NCBI GenBank assembly: GCA_034190875.2
Contig: CM067350.1
Coordinates: 23,267,480-23,331,479, forward strand
DNA from: Urechis unicinctus
Lineage: Eukaryota; Annelida; Polychaeta; Xenopneusta; Urechidae
Direction: 5' to 3'
Length of the DNA stretch: 64,000 nt
In this document: positions 38,267-48,689 of the stretch, piece by piece
Layout of the letters: each line of letters opens with the position of its first letter
Numbering within the stretch: the first letter of the stretch is position 1
Made by a program: the position numbers and the translations under genes
The notes under the pieces: model-generated
Told to the model about the DNA's origin: nothing
The model's input: the letters and a program-made list of their open reading frames with translations, nothing else
The model's database searches: none

Positions 38267-38545
38267 TGCAAATTCCTGTGGTGACAGCCGGTTATGTCAA
38301 CATTCGCCGGGCCACTCATCAAACAAGCTGAATGTTAATATAACATACATGCGTAAGCACTAAAACTGGTCCCAGATGCGAACTGTGACCATCTCGATCA
38401 ATTAGATTTTATGTATTACCCGTAATAAGCGTCGTCAACCAGTGTGGAGTCATAATCCCCCCACCTCTCAAATACCAAACCTTGATATCTGAAGTAAATG
38501 CTCCGAACGGGTTAGTTTCCAAATTAAATAGTCCCAGTGTAGCAA

Positions 38546-38965
38546 GTGGAGGCCTTTGAAGTAAACATTCCCAACCCGTCAATTCCCATAACAATTAACA
38601 TCAGCCCGTTTGATCTTCAATTACAGCTTAAGGTATTTGTACCTTCACGCTTGCTGACGACGCCACACACTAGTATAAATACCTCCGTCCCCAAAAGTAA
38701 AACACATTCAGTATTCGGGCAACGATATAGTCGTTGGAAGGCCAACTCCGTACGGCACGTAGCAGTCTGGAATTCTAGCTCAGCAGTAGCCTCTGGACAT
38801 CACAAGAGTAACTCCATAACACAGTTTTGTAATTTATATTCGGACTTGCGGGATACAGAATCTGTACCCCCACATTTAGAAATAAACATCCGTTTTCCAG
38901 TTACCATTCAATTGACGTCTCGTCTTCATCACTACGACCATAAAGAGTGCCGACATTCACGGTGA
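38546..38965 (+). CDS. Unrecognised 139-codon ORF, doubtful
   Basis: An uninterrupted frame starting MEAFEVNIPNPSIPITINI. I see no domain, membrane segment or splice context, and the right arm has no equivalent. It ends just before the MITE B copy. It may be a chance ORF in DNA specific to this arm. Confidence 0.2.
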   Translation: MEAFEVNIPNPSIPITINISPFDLQLQLKVFVPSRLLTTPHTSINTSVPKSKTHSVFGQRYSRWKANSVRHVAVWNSSSAVASGHHKSNSITQFCNLYSDLRDTESVPPHLEINIRFPVTIQLTSRLHHYDHKECRHSR

Positions 38966-39001
38966 AAGAACCCTCCCTGTCCATGTATCCCTTGGTTTCG
39001 A

Positions 39002-39114
39002 TCGAAGGCACTCGAGTTCGAACATCATGATTCCCCAACACTAGCATTATGATATATAATACATCATAATGCAGGGGAGATAACAAATCATGATGTCCAA
39101 ACTCTAGAGCCTGT
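39002..39114. mobile_element. MITE B with 8-bp target-site duplication
   Basis: Flanked by GGTTTCGA at 38994-39001 and 39115-39122. Inverted ends: AGGCACTCGAGTTCGAACAT on the left; read inwards on the right, AGGCTCTAGAGTTTGGACAT. The centre is a palindrome, ATTATGATATATAATACATC then ATAAT. An 8-bp duplication fits hAT-type mobilisation. A second copy is at 16904-17022. Confidence 0.8.
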
Positions 39115-39154
39115 GGTTTCGAATACCCACATTGGCCACAAGCTCAGTGTGACG

Positions 39155-39721
39155 TAGACCTACAATAGGCCTCTATGTCTGCAGTAGAGGCCTACCTCAT
39201 GCCAAGCCAAATGTGGTGGACTGGTCAATCATGAAAATATTTCTTCGACCTACTTTTTATCCATTTGAAATAGCCATACGGATGTCATTGTGTTCGATTC
39301 AATTGTTGATTACCTTGTTCGCTGAAGTTGCAGGAAAGCTGTAATACATAGCACTTGTAAATATCAGTGGAAAACAATTCGAAGAGGAATATCGTCTACA
39401 AATGCGTCTGCTCAAGTCTATGTGAAAACGAAGCAATTTCGTCATAACGTACTTTGTTATCCGAGACAAAAATGGCGATAAAAGGAGCAGCGTTAATGTT
39501 TGCGATATGTTTTTGATTAATTTGTGCATGAAATGTAGATTGATGACGATCTGGATTTTTCAGTGAGCAGCGTAAGATGTTTAAGAATAACCAGATATGG
39601 TTCATATTTGTATTTGTTTAACTATGAAAGTCAGTGAGATCAATCTTTGGTTGTCAACCACAATTTGAATAGGCCAAACGCCAGACCTAACAGGTAGTAG
39701 TTAGGTCTGTTAACGGGGCTA
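39155..39721. mobile_element. M1 element, copy B, 567 bp, intact, with 9-bp TSD
   Basis: Flanked by AGTGTGACG at 39146-39154 and 39722-39730. It is inverted relative to copy A (3279-4782) and lacks the nested M2, so it shows the uninterrupted form. Hairpins lie near both ends (TAGGCCTCTA/TAGAGGCCTA at about 39164-39193; AGACCTAAC/GTTAGGTCT at about 39683-39708). Shared short frames with copy A reflect nucleotide similarity and not a protein. Confidence 0.85.
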
Positions 39722-39889
39722 AGTGTGACGTAACATGTAACCACAGGCGCTTGGATCACAGTCCTTTTCAGAGCGCTGACCGCCAGGTCTATATATTACA
39801 CGTTCTGGGCCATGTATAAAATATTGATCAACCGGACTGGTCGGTGATAATCAGCGCACCTTACCCCTGGTGTTGTTTTGTATATAGGA

Positions 39890-40260
39890 TATCGCGGGCA
39901 AAGAGCCATACACAGAGCCGACGCTTTAAGAGGCGAAGTTTCATCAAAGAATTCATAGCTACGCTACGCGGGTTCACTCAGTCAACTGCGCGATGATTGT
40001 GAAATAACATGAAACACGCTCACGTCATCAGCCGACGTTATCATGAAATCAACAAAAGCACATGGGACTGTAGATCCGACACTGAGGCTCGGCGTCTGAT
40101 AAAGATATGGAGTCATGAAATTTTTGTCGATATCGACCACGCCTCCGAATCAATAAGACAATTCCACGTGGTTTTAAGAGACGCCAAGACAAAGCAACAC
40201 ACGACTCACAGATGGCGTATTCACATATTTTCGCGGGCGGAGGCTTGAGTGAACACTCTT
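39890..40260. repeat. Repeated segment found three times (partners about 57360-57730 and 52990-53220)
   Basis: ATGAAATCAACAAAAGCACA then TGGGACTGT, and later GTTTTAAGAGACGC, occur here, inverted at 57.4-57.7 kb, and in direct, diverged form near 53.0-53.2 kb. A frame reading IDHASE.IRQF then VLRDA.TKQ is kept between the first two copies. It could be an old exon or simply well-conserved repeat DNA. Confidence 0.55.
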
Positions 40261-40945
40261 AGCGTATCCATAAACTCTTTGGTTTCTTTACGGTTATTGC
40301 TTAATATAAAAATATTCAAAATATTTGTTTTTATCTTACCATGATCATGCTTCGGTCAAGCTCCACACAATAGTGAAAACGCTGTATAATTTCCAGTTGG
40401 AATATTTTATCCCCGGGCTTGGCACAGCTGCTTCAATATTAACTGACATCGGACGCGTGGGGCTAACAGTCTGAGAGCTGTTTCCACTGACTGTGTCGAC
40501 CTCGATCAATGTTAGCAAACTTGTCTTTCAGTCAATAACAGTCGAATGAGTTAAACTCTATACTCAGTCACTCGCCAGTCTATCTCGATTAAATCCATTT
40601 CCTGTAATTAAAGACGGATGCTATAACAAATCCGCGTTAGGCTTTAAGCCAGGCACTGAGAATCAAGCGCAGCACCAGCTGAACGCGGCTGTGGCAGCCA
40701 ATAGGCATATCCCCTGACCGCGCCCATAAGTACACGCGCTGCAGCGCTATCGTCGGATCTGTATGTCAGTATATAGCATTGCATAATGAAACAAGCGCCA
40801 CATCACCGGCACCCAAGCCAATACCCCCGAGCAACGCTGACAGTCAGGCGTAACCGAAGACCACCGAACGCGCTCGTTGAATAAATTGACTTGAGTGCCT
40901 GTTCGTCACATAGACAGTCGGACAAAGGCAAGGGTCACCAGACTC

Positions 40946-41052
40946 ACAGGCGCTTGTGCTAGACCATTATTAACCTACGACCCAAATAGCATATAGTAGT
41001 TTCATATGAAGGTACTGTTGATAGGAACATTATGGTCTTGTCCAAGCTCCTG
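40946..41052. mobile_element. MITE A, complete copy
   Basis: Left end ACAGGCGCTTGTGCTAGACC then ATTATTAACC; right end (inverted) CAGGAGCTTGGACAAGACCA then TAATG. About 107 bp with a TATGAAGGTACTGTT core. Confidence 0.7.
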
Positions 41053-41324
41053 GGATTGGAATTAGCTCCGTTGTAACGGTAACATGAATTTATACCGTTA
41101 AGAAGAGTTCGTCAAACACAGTCGGCAAGTTCTCGTTTGGGTTGAAGGACTACTCTGCGTACATAGAAAATAACATATATCAAGAGCCTTTACAAAAAAT
41201 AGACTTTGCGCGCCAAAAAACTTATCACCACTCGACGCTATTCTTCAATAAATGGCATCGATAAATATTTCCTAACAAATCGCGTTCGATGTCTGCCATT
41301 TTGGAAACAATTAATTCTCGTGGG

Positions 41325-41535
41325 GGGCACTTACACCTAACTCGGAAAAGGGGTGTGCCGCGGGACCTCGAAAACCTGTACCCGTTGTACTCGTTGAGAA
41401 TGAGAAAAAGTATACTCCATCGTACAAGGTATTAAGCGAATGTCTAACCCGTCGTAAAAGTCGAGATGTAAAAAACCACCCCCTTCGTGCGGCATATATA
41501 TACTATATCTTTACACTTAAGTGCCCCCCCCCCGC
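41325..41535. mobile_element. G-ended MITE, copy 2
   Basis: Inverted ends GGGGGGCACTTA and TTAAGTGCCCCCC. The interior matches 3751-3950 (GGGGTGTGCCGCGGGACCTC, CCTGTACCCGTTGTA, then TATACTCCATCGTACAAGG). Confidence 0.75.
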
Positions 41536-41984
41536 GCAATGCATGTGGTCTTGAACTTGTAAACAAACATGTTGCTGTGTTTCTGACTTTTTACCGCTTC
41601 CCAAATTGATCGAACTATAAATAATTACCACGGATGAAATCACCAGCCGAAAAGGGATGAAATTGTCCGTAAAACATCATTGCATTCTATAACTCCATCA
41701 CTTGTGTATGTTTGGTGTTTGGTAGTTGTCTGAATCGATCTGAAAATAATTGAGTTGCGTTGTTTCGAGAAACGATAAGACGTCTACGCAGACGTCTTGT
41801 AGGGCTAGGATTGGAATATGCTCAGAGACACGCATGAGGCGGTATATTAGCAGTGAATCATGCATCAAATGAGAGACGGAACGGGTGGGGGTTGGACATA
41901 GGGTGGTCAGCAACCCAACTGGGGGTGGAACAAGGGGTGGGGGGTGGAACAAGGGGCAGGGGTGGAAAGACCCGGTTCCAACTC

Positions 41985-44001
41985 GGTATTGGTATCGCAG
42001 TCAATAAATATATCTCGTTCGCTGTGAAGTCTTGATATATATGGGTATACTGTTCAGGCCACTACACAAGAAAACCCCGGACGAGGACCAAACAATAAAT
42101 ACCCTCCCAACAAATGGTGGAGAATCCGGGTTAATACCACACCTTTTAAAGCTATATCGGCAGCCTGTATGGTACAATGAGTCTGGAATCGGATTTCGAA
42201 ACTATTCGTCAACACTCAGACAATACTTGCCGAAAAACTATCAATGGTAATGAATAGCTCCGAGAAAAACCGAGAAGATGCGAAAGGAAGATGTCCGGTT
42301 GTTCGCGAGAATCAAATAAATTTCGCGCCACAACGCCGCTGGCATTCCCGACCTCGATGTGCGAGATGCGACCGCATGGGACACTTCACGGCACACTCCA
42401 CTACCCCAATTCCGTCGGTCAGCAAGAACCAATACAGAAACAGGAGTGACACAAGAGACAGCAGGAACCGAGAACAAGCATCACACGGTCAGCGACCCAA
42501 CTCCAAGTCACCAAGCCAGACACAAGCCGTCGGCTAGAAACCACCCATCCAACTCCAAGTCACCAAGCCAGACACAACCTGTCGGCTAGAAACCACCCAT
42601 CCAGCTCCAAGTCACCAAGCCAGACACAAGCCGTCAGCTAGAAACCACCCACCCATCTCCAGGCGATTAAAAACCCTTTGGTAATTTGAAATTAAGACAC
42701 AGCAAATCGTTTTTCAATGCAAATCAAACTGCAAATTCTCTATCGTTGCCAGTTCTATGTGACGTATATACCAAAACAATATTGCTTGTAGACTCATCGA
42801 CAGTTTTAAGGTTGGCTGATGACGGTCGCCATAGACTGTTAACGCGAAAAGAGTTGCATAGCCCCCAAACCATCCTCAACGGACAAAAGCCAATCAAGTT
42901 CAATCGAATTCGCCCGCGTCACCTTTCGCTATTGTAAATTGTCTCCAATAACAGATTTAAAATTGTAATTGCGTGGAGTAATTCAATAAGTTAGCAATAA
43001 ATTACCGGGGTTAAACTTTTATCTTTATGTATTCAGGCTACTTACTCATCAATGATTGCGGTTAATTGGCCACGGCCTGTCTGTATGTTGACTTGGTTGT
43101 CGATTGTCAAATAGTGCATGTGTATTGCTGTGATTCATTGGTCATTCTTATAATCTAAATTTTGTGCAATATATAAAGAACTGATGCACTTTCAATTTTC
43201 ATGTCTCACCTTTTATAGAAAGGGATAATGTCATATGATAAGGTATTGGAATCAGATATTCGAATTTAAAGTGGGGAATTTAGAAGGAAAGACATGGCTG
43301 TGCTATTGTTCATGCATATTTTTTTATTTGTATACTACGATGTCGTGACAGATATTCTCAATCACATATTGCTCCTATATATTTACGTATTTTGCCGTAT
43401 CAACGAGTATATTTTAACCTCTGATATAATTCTATGAATATTTTGCAAGGTCTGATTCTAACAAAGAGGTCAACGTTGTCTGTATGAGCAATATGTGTGT
43501 ATATGTTTTAAATATGAAGGATTTATCTGACTATAATTTAGAACTTTTACGTGTGAACTTTTAAAGCAGATGTCTTAATTTTCACGAGAGTTATTATATA
43601 TGTTTATTTGTCATGTTTGGTTAAATTTAATGTTAGAACAATGGAAGTGAAAAATTTATAGAAAGGGATAATGTTGTATGGTTTAACCCGTTTAACTCCA
43701 CATCGTGCCCTTAAATGTATACTCCACAGTAACATAGTATAGTGGTTACTATGAATGGTCAGCCAATTGCAGGTAGAGGACTGGTCGCATTAGGGGACAT
43801 GGGATTGTGTATATATTGATGGAGCATCCAAGTTTAGGGAGCTTACCTCATGGAAGCAGCTTACTCCCTATACACATACATAACGTGGTGTTGGTATCCT
43901 AGTCAATACGCAGTGAAGTCTTGATATATCTGAGTATACTGCTCAGGCCACTACTCAAGAAAACCCCGGACGAGGACTAAACAAGAAATACCCTCACAAC
44001 A
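41985..44001 (+). mobile_element. LTR retrotransposon fossil, internally reduced
   Basis: A right LTR at about 43672-44001 (TGTTGTATGG to CACAACA) follows a purine-rich tract (GAAAGGGATAATG). Its 3' third is repeated at about 41985-42112, which ends CCCAACA and is followed by a likely primer-binding site, TGGTGGAGAATCCGGG. The 5' part of the left LTR is not recognisable. Inside, a frame near 42340-42400 encodes a gag-type zinc knuckle region (RCARCDRMGHFTAH). No pol is seen, so most of the interior is lost. The LTR remnants differ at roughly one site in seven, so it is moderately old. The right arm lacks it, so insertion came after the arms duplicated or it was lost there. Confidence 0.75.
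42499..42660. repeat. 52-bp tandem repeat, three copies
   Basis: Unit begins CCAACTCCAAGTCACCAAGC and ends GGCTAGAAACCACCCAT. Three copies in tandem inside the LTR element, with few differences. Confidence 0.9.
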
Positions 44002-44037
44002 CAGGCTCATAATGTTCTAACCCAAGCACTTGTAAGG

Positions 44038-44343
44038 CACGTGTGTGGAGTGGCTTGACATTTCTCAATGGGTAAACCACGTGGGTGGAGTGGCTTGACA
44101 TTTCTCAATGGGTAAACCACGTGGGTGGAGTGGCTTAACATTTCTCAATAGGTAAAGGTACGTGGGTGGAGTGGCTTAACATTTGTCAAGGTAAAGGTAC
44201 GTGGGTGGAGTGGCTTAACATTTCTCAATAGGTAAAGATACGTGGGTGGTGTGGCTTGACATTTCTCAATGGGTAAAGGTACGTTGGTTGTGTGGCTTGA
44301 CAATGTTCAATGGGTAAAGATATGTGGGTGGTGTGGCTTGTAG
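44038..44343. repeat. 40-41-bp minisatellite, about seven copies
   Basis: Unit CACGTGGGTGGAGTGGCTTG then ACATTTCTCAATGGGTAAA. The right arm has only about two inverted units at 57061-57120, so copy number changed after the duplication. Confidence 0.9.
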
Positions 44344-44693
44344 ATAGGATAGGAGAGACAGAGGTCGAAGTCAGGAGTCGAACATACGTATAAAAGATAT
44401 GCAGTGAGTGTTCAAGTCGGTCCTACGCGCACACTTGGTAGTGTTGAGTGGCAGCGCACACATTGGTCTTCCTGATCGGAGTAATTGCTTGGTAGCCAGA
44501 TCTCCTCAACAGGTAGAGCGCAAGTCTTTATTTTTGTTAACAGCCGTTCGCACTCTAACGGCACTACCTGGCCTCTGGCAAATTGGTCCTCTAATGCAAC
44601 TTTGCACTGAGGTCTGCTGTTAGGTGCGGTAATTCGCGAGGACATCGCCTTCAAGACCTAAACTGCCTTCAAAGCCAAAACGTGAATAAGGTG

Positions 44694-44960
44694 TAGTAGT
44701 AGCAGTACTTATAGTAGTAGTAATATCAGTAGAAGTAGTAGTATCAGTAGTAGTAGTAGTAGTAACCAAACAACTAGCCAGTCAGCAAGCCAACCAACCA
44801 ACACACCAACCAACCCACCCACCCACCTACCAAGCAACCAACCAATCAACCTGCCAGCCAGCCAACCAGTCAGCCAGCCAACCAGCCAACCAGTCAGCCA
44901 GCTAGCCAGTGAACCGAACAACTTACCAACCAACCAGCTATCCAACCACTTTGCACACCT
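44694..44960. repeat. TAG trinucleotide run followed by CCAA/CAGC-rich simple sequence
   Basis: AGTAGTAGT units at 44694-44765 are followed by about 190 bp of CCAACCAACC, CCCACCCACC and CAGCCAGCCAACCAG motifs. Trp/Gly/Leu-rich frames here are artefacts. It is absent from the right arm. Confidence 0.9.
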
Positions 44961-46410
44961 CAAAACCCCTACTCCAACTGTCCAAGCACCCAATCACCGT
45001 ACCCAAACACAACACTGGGACATTGTCAGCAACGCTGCCTCACCTTGCGCGCACATCCACACAGACGGCCACAAGCACCCCACGCCAAGTACACGCACAC
45101 CAAGCACTCCCTACGTCGCTAACAATAAATTAAGCAGTGCCTTCGGCGGGAACTTCCGGTCTATGTTGCTTGTTCACGGTGGAATATTTTTCCATCTCTT
45201 TACCAAGGTATTGTTTCTTGGGGAGGAATTCAACTCAGTTTGTGTGTGTGTGTGGGGTGGGGGTGGGCACTTTAAATTATAAATAAAGATAGATATGATG
45301 TTGATGTCTGGATTATGCGACTACATATTTGACAGTTTGGACAGATCTCTCGCGTGATCTAAAGTTGATTCTGTCACACAATACAACAGGTGTGTTATAC
45401 GGGAGAGAACCAGCCGGATGTTCATGCGAACCTATTTATGGACGATAATCAACTGCAACAGTCAAGACTCCGCATATACAGACTAGTGATAACTCCTGCG
45501 CAAAACTCTTCCCGATATTAGCATAGGAGATCCTTGGTCTTGACTACTTGCATCGTCATTGAATGACCGTTCGTGTTATCTATAACTATATCCCTGTATC
45601 TTTTGCCTGTATTGTATATCAATATAAATTTCTCAAAACACTGCAATGTGGATATTGTTAGAAGCATGACTTGTACAAATGTAGCAGTTTTGTTATTATT
45701 TGGGGGGAGTGGGGTTCGGGGTTTCAAATGGCGGGAAATTTGAGTGAATATATTAGGGAATAGACTACCAGAGAGAAGCGATAGGTTGGAGTTTTTGTTC
45801 AGTCAGGGTTAAGAGTCTTGGGTTATATTCTGATAGTTGTATCTTTTATTGTATTGATGATTGTTATTGTCGTATTGATCATTGACATTGTACTTTATAT
45901 ATGCAGTCTTTGTTTGTGAGTTCCCTTTATTATTTCAGGGGTTTTGCATTATTATTTAAAAAAATGATAAGCTGTGGGACTGTAACGTTTAGTTACAGCG
46001 GTGGGATCTGCATGGCACCCTCCTCTCAGCCAATCAGAGCTCGAAAAAAGCTCGGTCTTTTTTCCATCCCGCCTCAAACGCGCAGCTAGCCGTGTGATAA
46101 CTACGACCGTGTCGCACAATCACCTTGCAGCATCCAAATTTGAGAAAGTCCCTCACAGAGTACCACAGCTCTAACATGGCAATACTACGGAGGGGTTTAA
46201 TATCACGCTCGCCTTGCAAATGTTATAATGAATGTTTTCCCATTTGTCATTTGCTTGCCAGCCGCTAATCTGATTGCGTATAGGTTAGTCTCTGTGTTAT
46301 CCATCTCCACGGAATCTATCTCAGGCGCAAAATTATAATACCTTCCGAGCTGCTTCTACTGTGCTACTGTGTTGCCAGCACCAAACGCAGACAAACGCTG
46401 CAGGGAAGTC

Positions 46411-46669
46411 GATGGCGCTCTGATTGCCGAAGTTGGCACGATTTTGCAAGTGTCACAAAACAGATTATCGAAGAATATTCTAATCAAATAAACAAATAGG
46501 TATGGGAACAATACTATTGTTGCAATCATCAATAACACACTACAGTCACTAGTCGGTGCTAGATGATCTTTTGATATGAACAACACAGTAAAACCCCGCA
46601 ATCTTAAAGTCAAATGTAATCTTGAGTCGCTTGCCGCCACGCTCCAACCACACTCTATCCACACCTTAA
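46411..46669. other. Inner edge of the left arm
   Basis: Unique sequence between the end of arm homology and the TTAA of Kolobok-like element 2 (46666-46669). No gene is seen. Confidence 0.4.
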
Positions 46670-46978
46670 AGGGCCTATTGCACGTTATAGGTACTTCGAT
46701 GAAATCAATTCATAATGTGATCAATAAACTCAAACCGATCCAATAACCGTCGCATTTGATCAGTTAAGGCCAAAATTTGATGAAATGTCAGTTCAAATTA
46801 GCGTGCCCGACAAAACACTGTGGCAGCCACTATCTAGGTCAACCATGCGTGTGACGTCGGGTAAGGGAGGCCGTTCTCAGAGAGGCACGGAGTTTCCCGT
46901 TGTTAACATTGTCGGAGTTCGTCTCTCGTTTTTGGGATTTTGGATCGTTTTTAGCCATCTTGTGACCGCCTGAACACG

Positions 46979-47297
46979 ATGGTTAATCGTTGTTGTGTTG
47001 GGGGCTGCTCGCTTACCAGTCGAAACGGCGTGAGCTTGTTCAGGTTTCCTCGTAAGGACGATTTAAAAAAAACAATGGATTGGGCAGGTACTACGATCGC
47101 GAGACAAATGGCCGGGCCCGGGCAAGTACTCGTTTGTGTGCTCGGTTCATTTCACCGAGGAATATTTTGAGGAGGCACCGAAACTCAGAGAAGAGCTTGG
47201 TTGGACACCACGATGTAAGCGGGTTTTGAAGGAAGCTGCTGTGCCTACTCGTTTTGCGAAGGCCTCTGCTGTCAAGCAAGCAAGAAAGGATGGTGAG
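46979..47297 (+). pseudogene. THAP-domain exon of Kolobok-like element 2, one frameshift
   Basis: It starts MVNRCCVGGCSLTSRNGVSL then FRFPRKDDLKK. After an A run (TTTAAAAAAAAC, near 47065) the domain continues in another frame with QWIGQVLRSRDKWPGPGKYS, FVCSVHFTEEYF and CKRVLKEAAVPTRF. All THAP zinc ligands (C-x4-C, C-x2-H) and the AVPTRF box are present. The exon ends at a strong donor (GAG then GTAAGT). One base gained or lost in the A run explains the shift; a sequencing error is possible. It is the DNA-binding end of a transposase whose later exons I cannot find before 48 kb. Confidence 0.8.
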
Positions 47298-48689
47298 GTA
47301 AGTGAACCCCTCCCACCCCAGCCCAAGAAAAGCAGACCTGCCTTTATATAGAGAGAGAAGCAGAGGGTGGGACTCGGTGACTTTCTTGTTGCATTAGTAT
47401 TGAATAAATAGTCCATTATCTTGTTAAGAGGGTACAATAAATTTCGACCATGCAACAAATTCATGGATCTATATAAATATGATAATTCTGAAGGTTGATT
47501 TGGCTGATGCATTCCATGAAGGCAAGGAGTGGGTGTGGCCACTGAACAACTATCATGCATGTAATGTTGAATAGACACTACGTTGTTTTTTTTTGTTTTG
47601 TGTATAAATTCTATCCCAATTGATTAGTTACTTCTTTGGTATACAGATTTTGGAAGCAGCTATGGCTGAAAATGTCACTGGATGTTCAGATAGCTGAACC
47701 TGAACCAATTTCTAGCAACAAAGGCAACATTTGGTGAATATTTTTACTGATATATAAAATGTAAACAACAACAAATTCCATAACCATGGCGATATAAGGT
47801 AATAAGTGACAGTCTGGTGTGGAAGCTGTGACTTGAATCCTGTTATGTTTGAGAGTATGTCGAGTGCCTGATGGCTGAGTTCTTGCTTGTTTGCTATGAG
47901 CCAACCCTGCCCAAGACACAAGCATCACCTCCAATGTGTGCAGATGTGGTGAGACCAGATCCACTGACAAGCCATTGAGGCACACCAGAGTAGGTTCCGC
48001 ATGAATCGAGACAAGTCCTAGGTAAGCGAAGGGTAGAGGAATCCTTGATTGTCTGGTGCAGGGAAGTTATCTTGTATTGTTGTAACAGCGCAGGCTGGTA
48101 TCTTTTGTCCAAGATGTCCCCAGCATCAGCGAACAAACTGCCTGTATGCAGTATACCTGTAACGCCTGTAAAATAACCATGTGACATTGTTGATTTATCC
48201 ATGCTCAAATACTTTTTGTCATACCAGTATCAATTAGTATAATTAAATCGTAAATAATGACTGCTAGCCTTCGTACAGATTTATGTGTAAATAATAGAAA
48301 ACATTGTCACCTTTGTACATCATTATCTGACATGTGCCTGTGCTGTTGTCTGTAGGAGAAATATCCCACTTGCAAGGCCCTATGGTTCAAACAGATTGGG
48401 CTGAAACCAGGATGCTGGGTTATGCAACCAATGGGAATGGGGCTGTTCTCTATGGAGGTCATGACTCGAGGAATGTCCACACAGCACACAGATGCTTCCA
48501 CCTCTGCCATTGGTTGACAGTAGCCACACAAACACATGTAACATGATGTAATGATAGGAATATTAATGTACGTAATAAAGGATGACATATTGTATGGCAA
48601 ATATGTTTTAGCCTCGGCATTCATAGAAACTCTGATGTAACACTGACCACCATGATAATATAATACCATACAATCTAAACGCGGAAGGT

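Noticed and set aside
44709-44993. Trp/Gly/Leu-rich ORF that looks like a membrane protein
   Set aside because: It is the reverse translation of CCAACCAACC/CAGCCAGC simple sequence and TAG repeats.
47147-48208. Minus-strand ORFs opposite the THAP exon and over ballast exon 3
   Set aside because: The first is antisense to the THAP domain. The second is in a different frame from the ballast exon, which splices from the acceptor at 48166.
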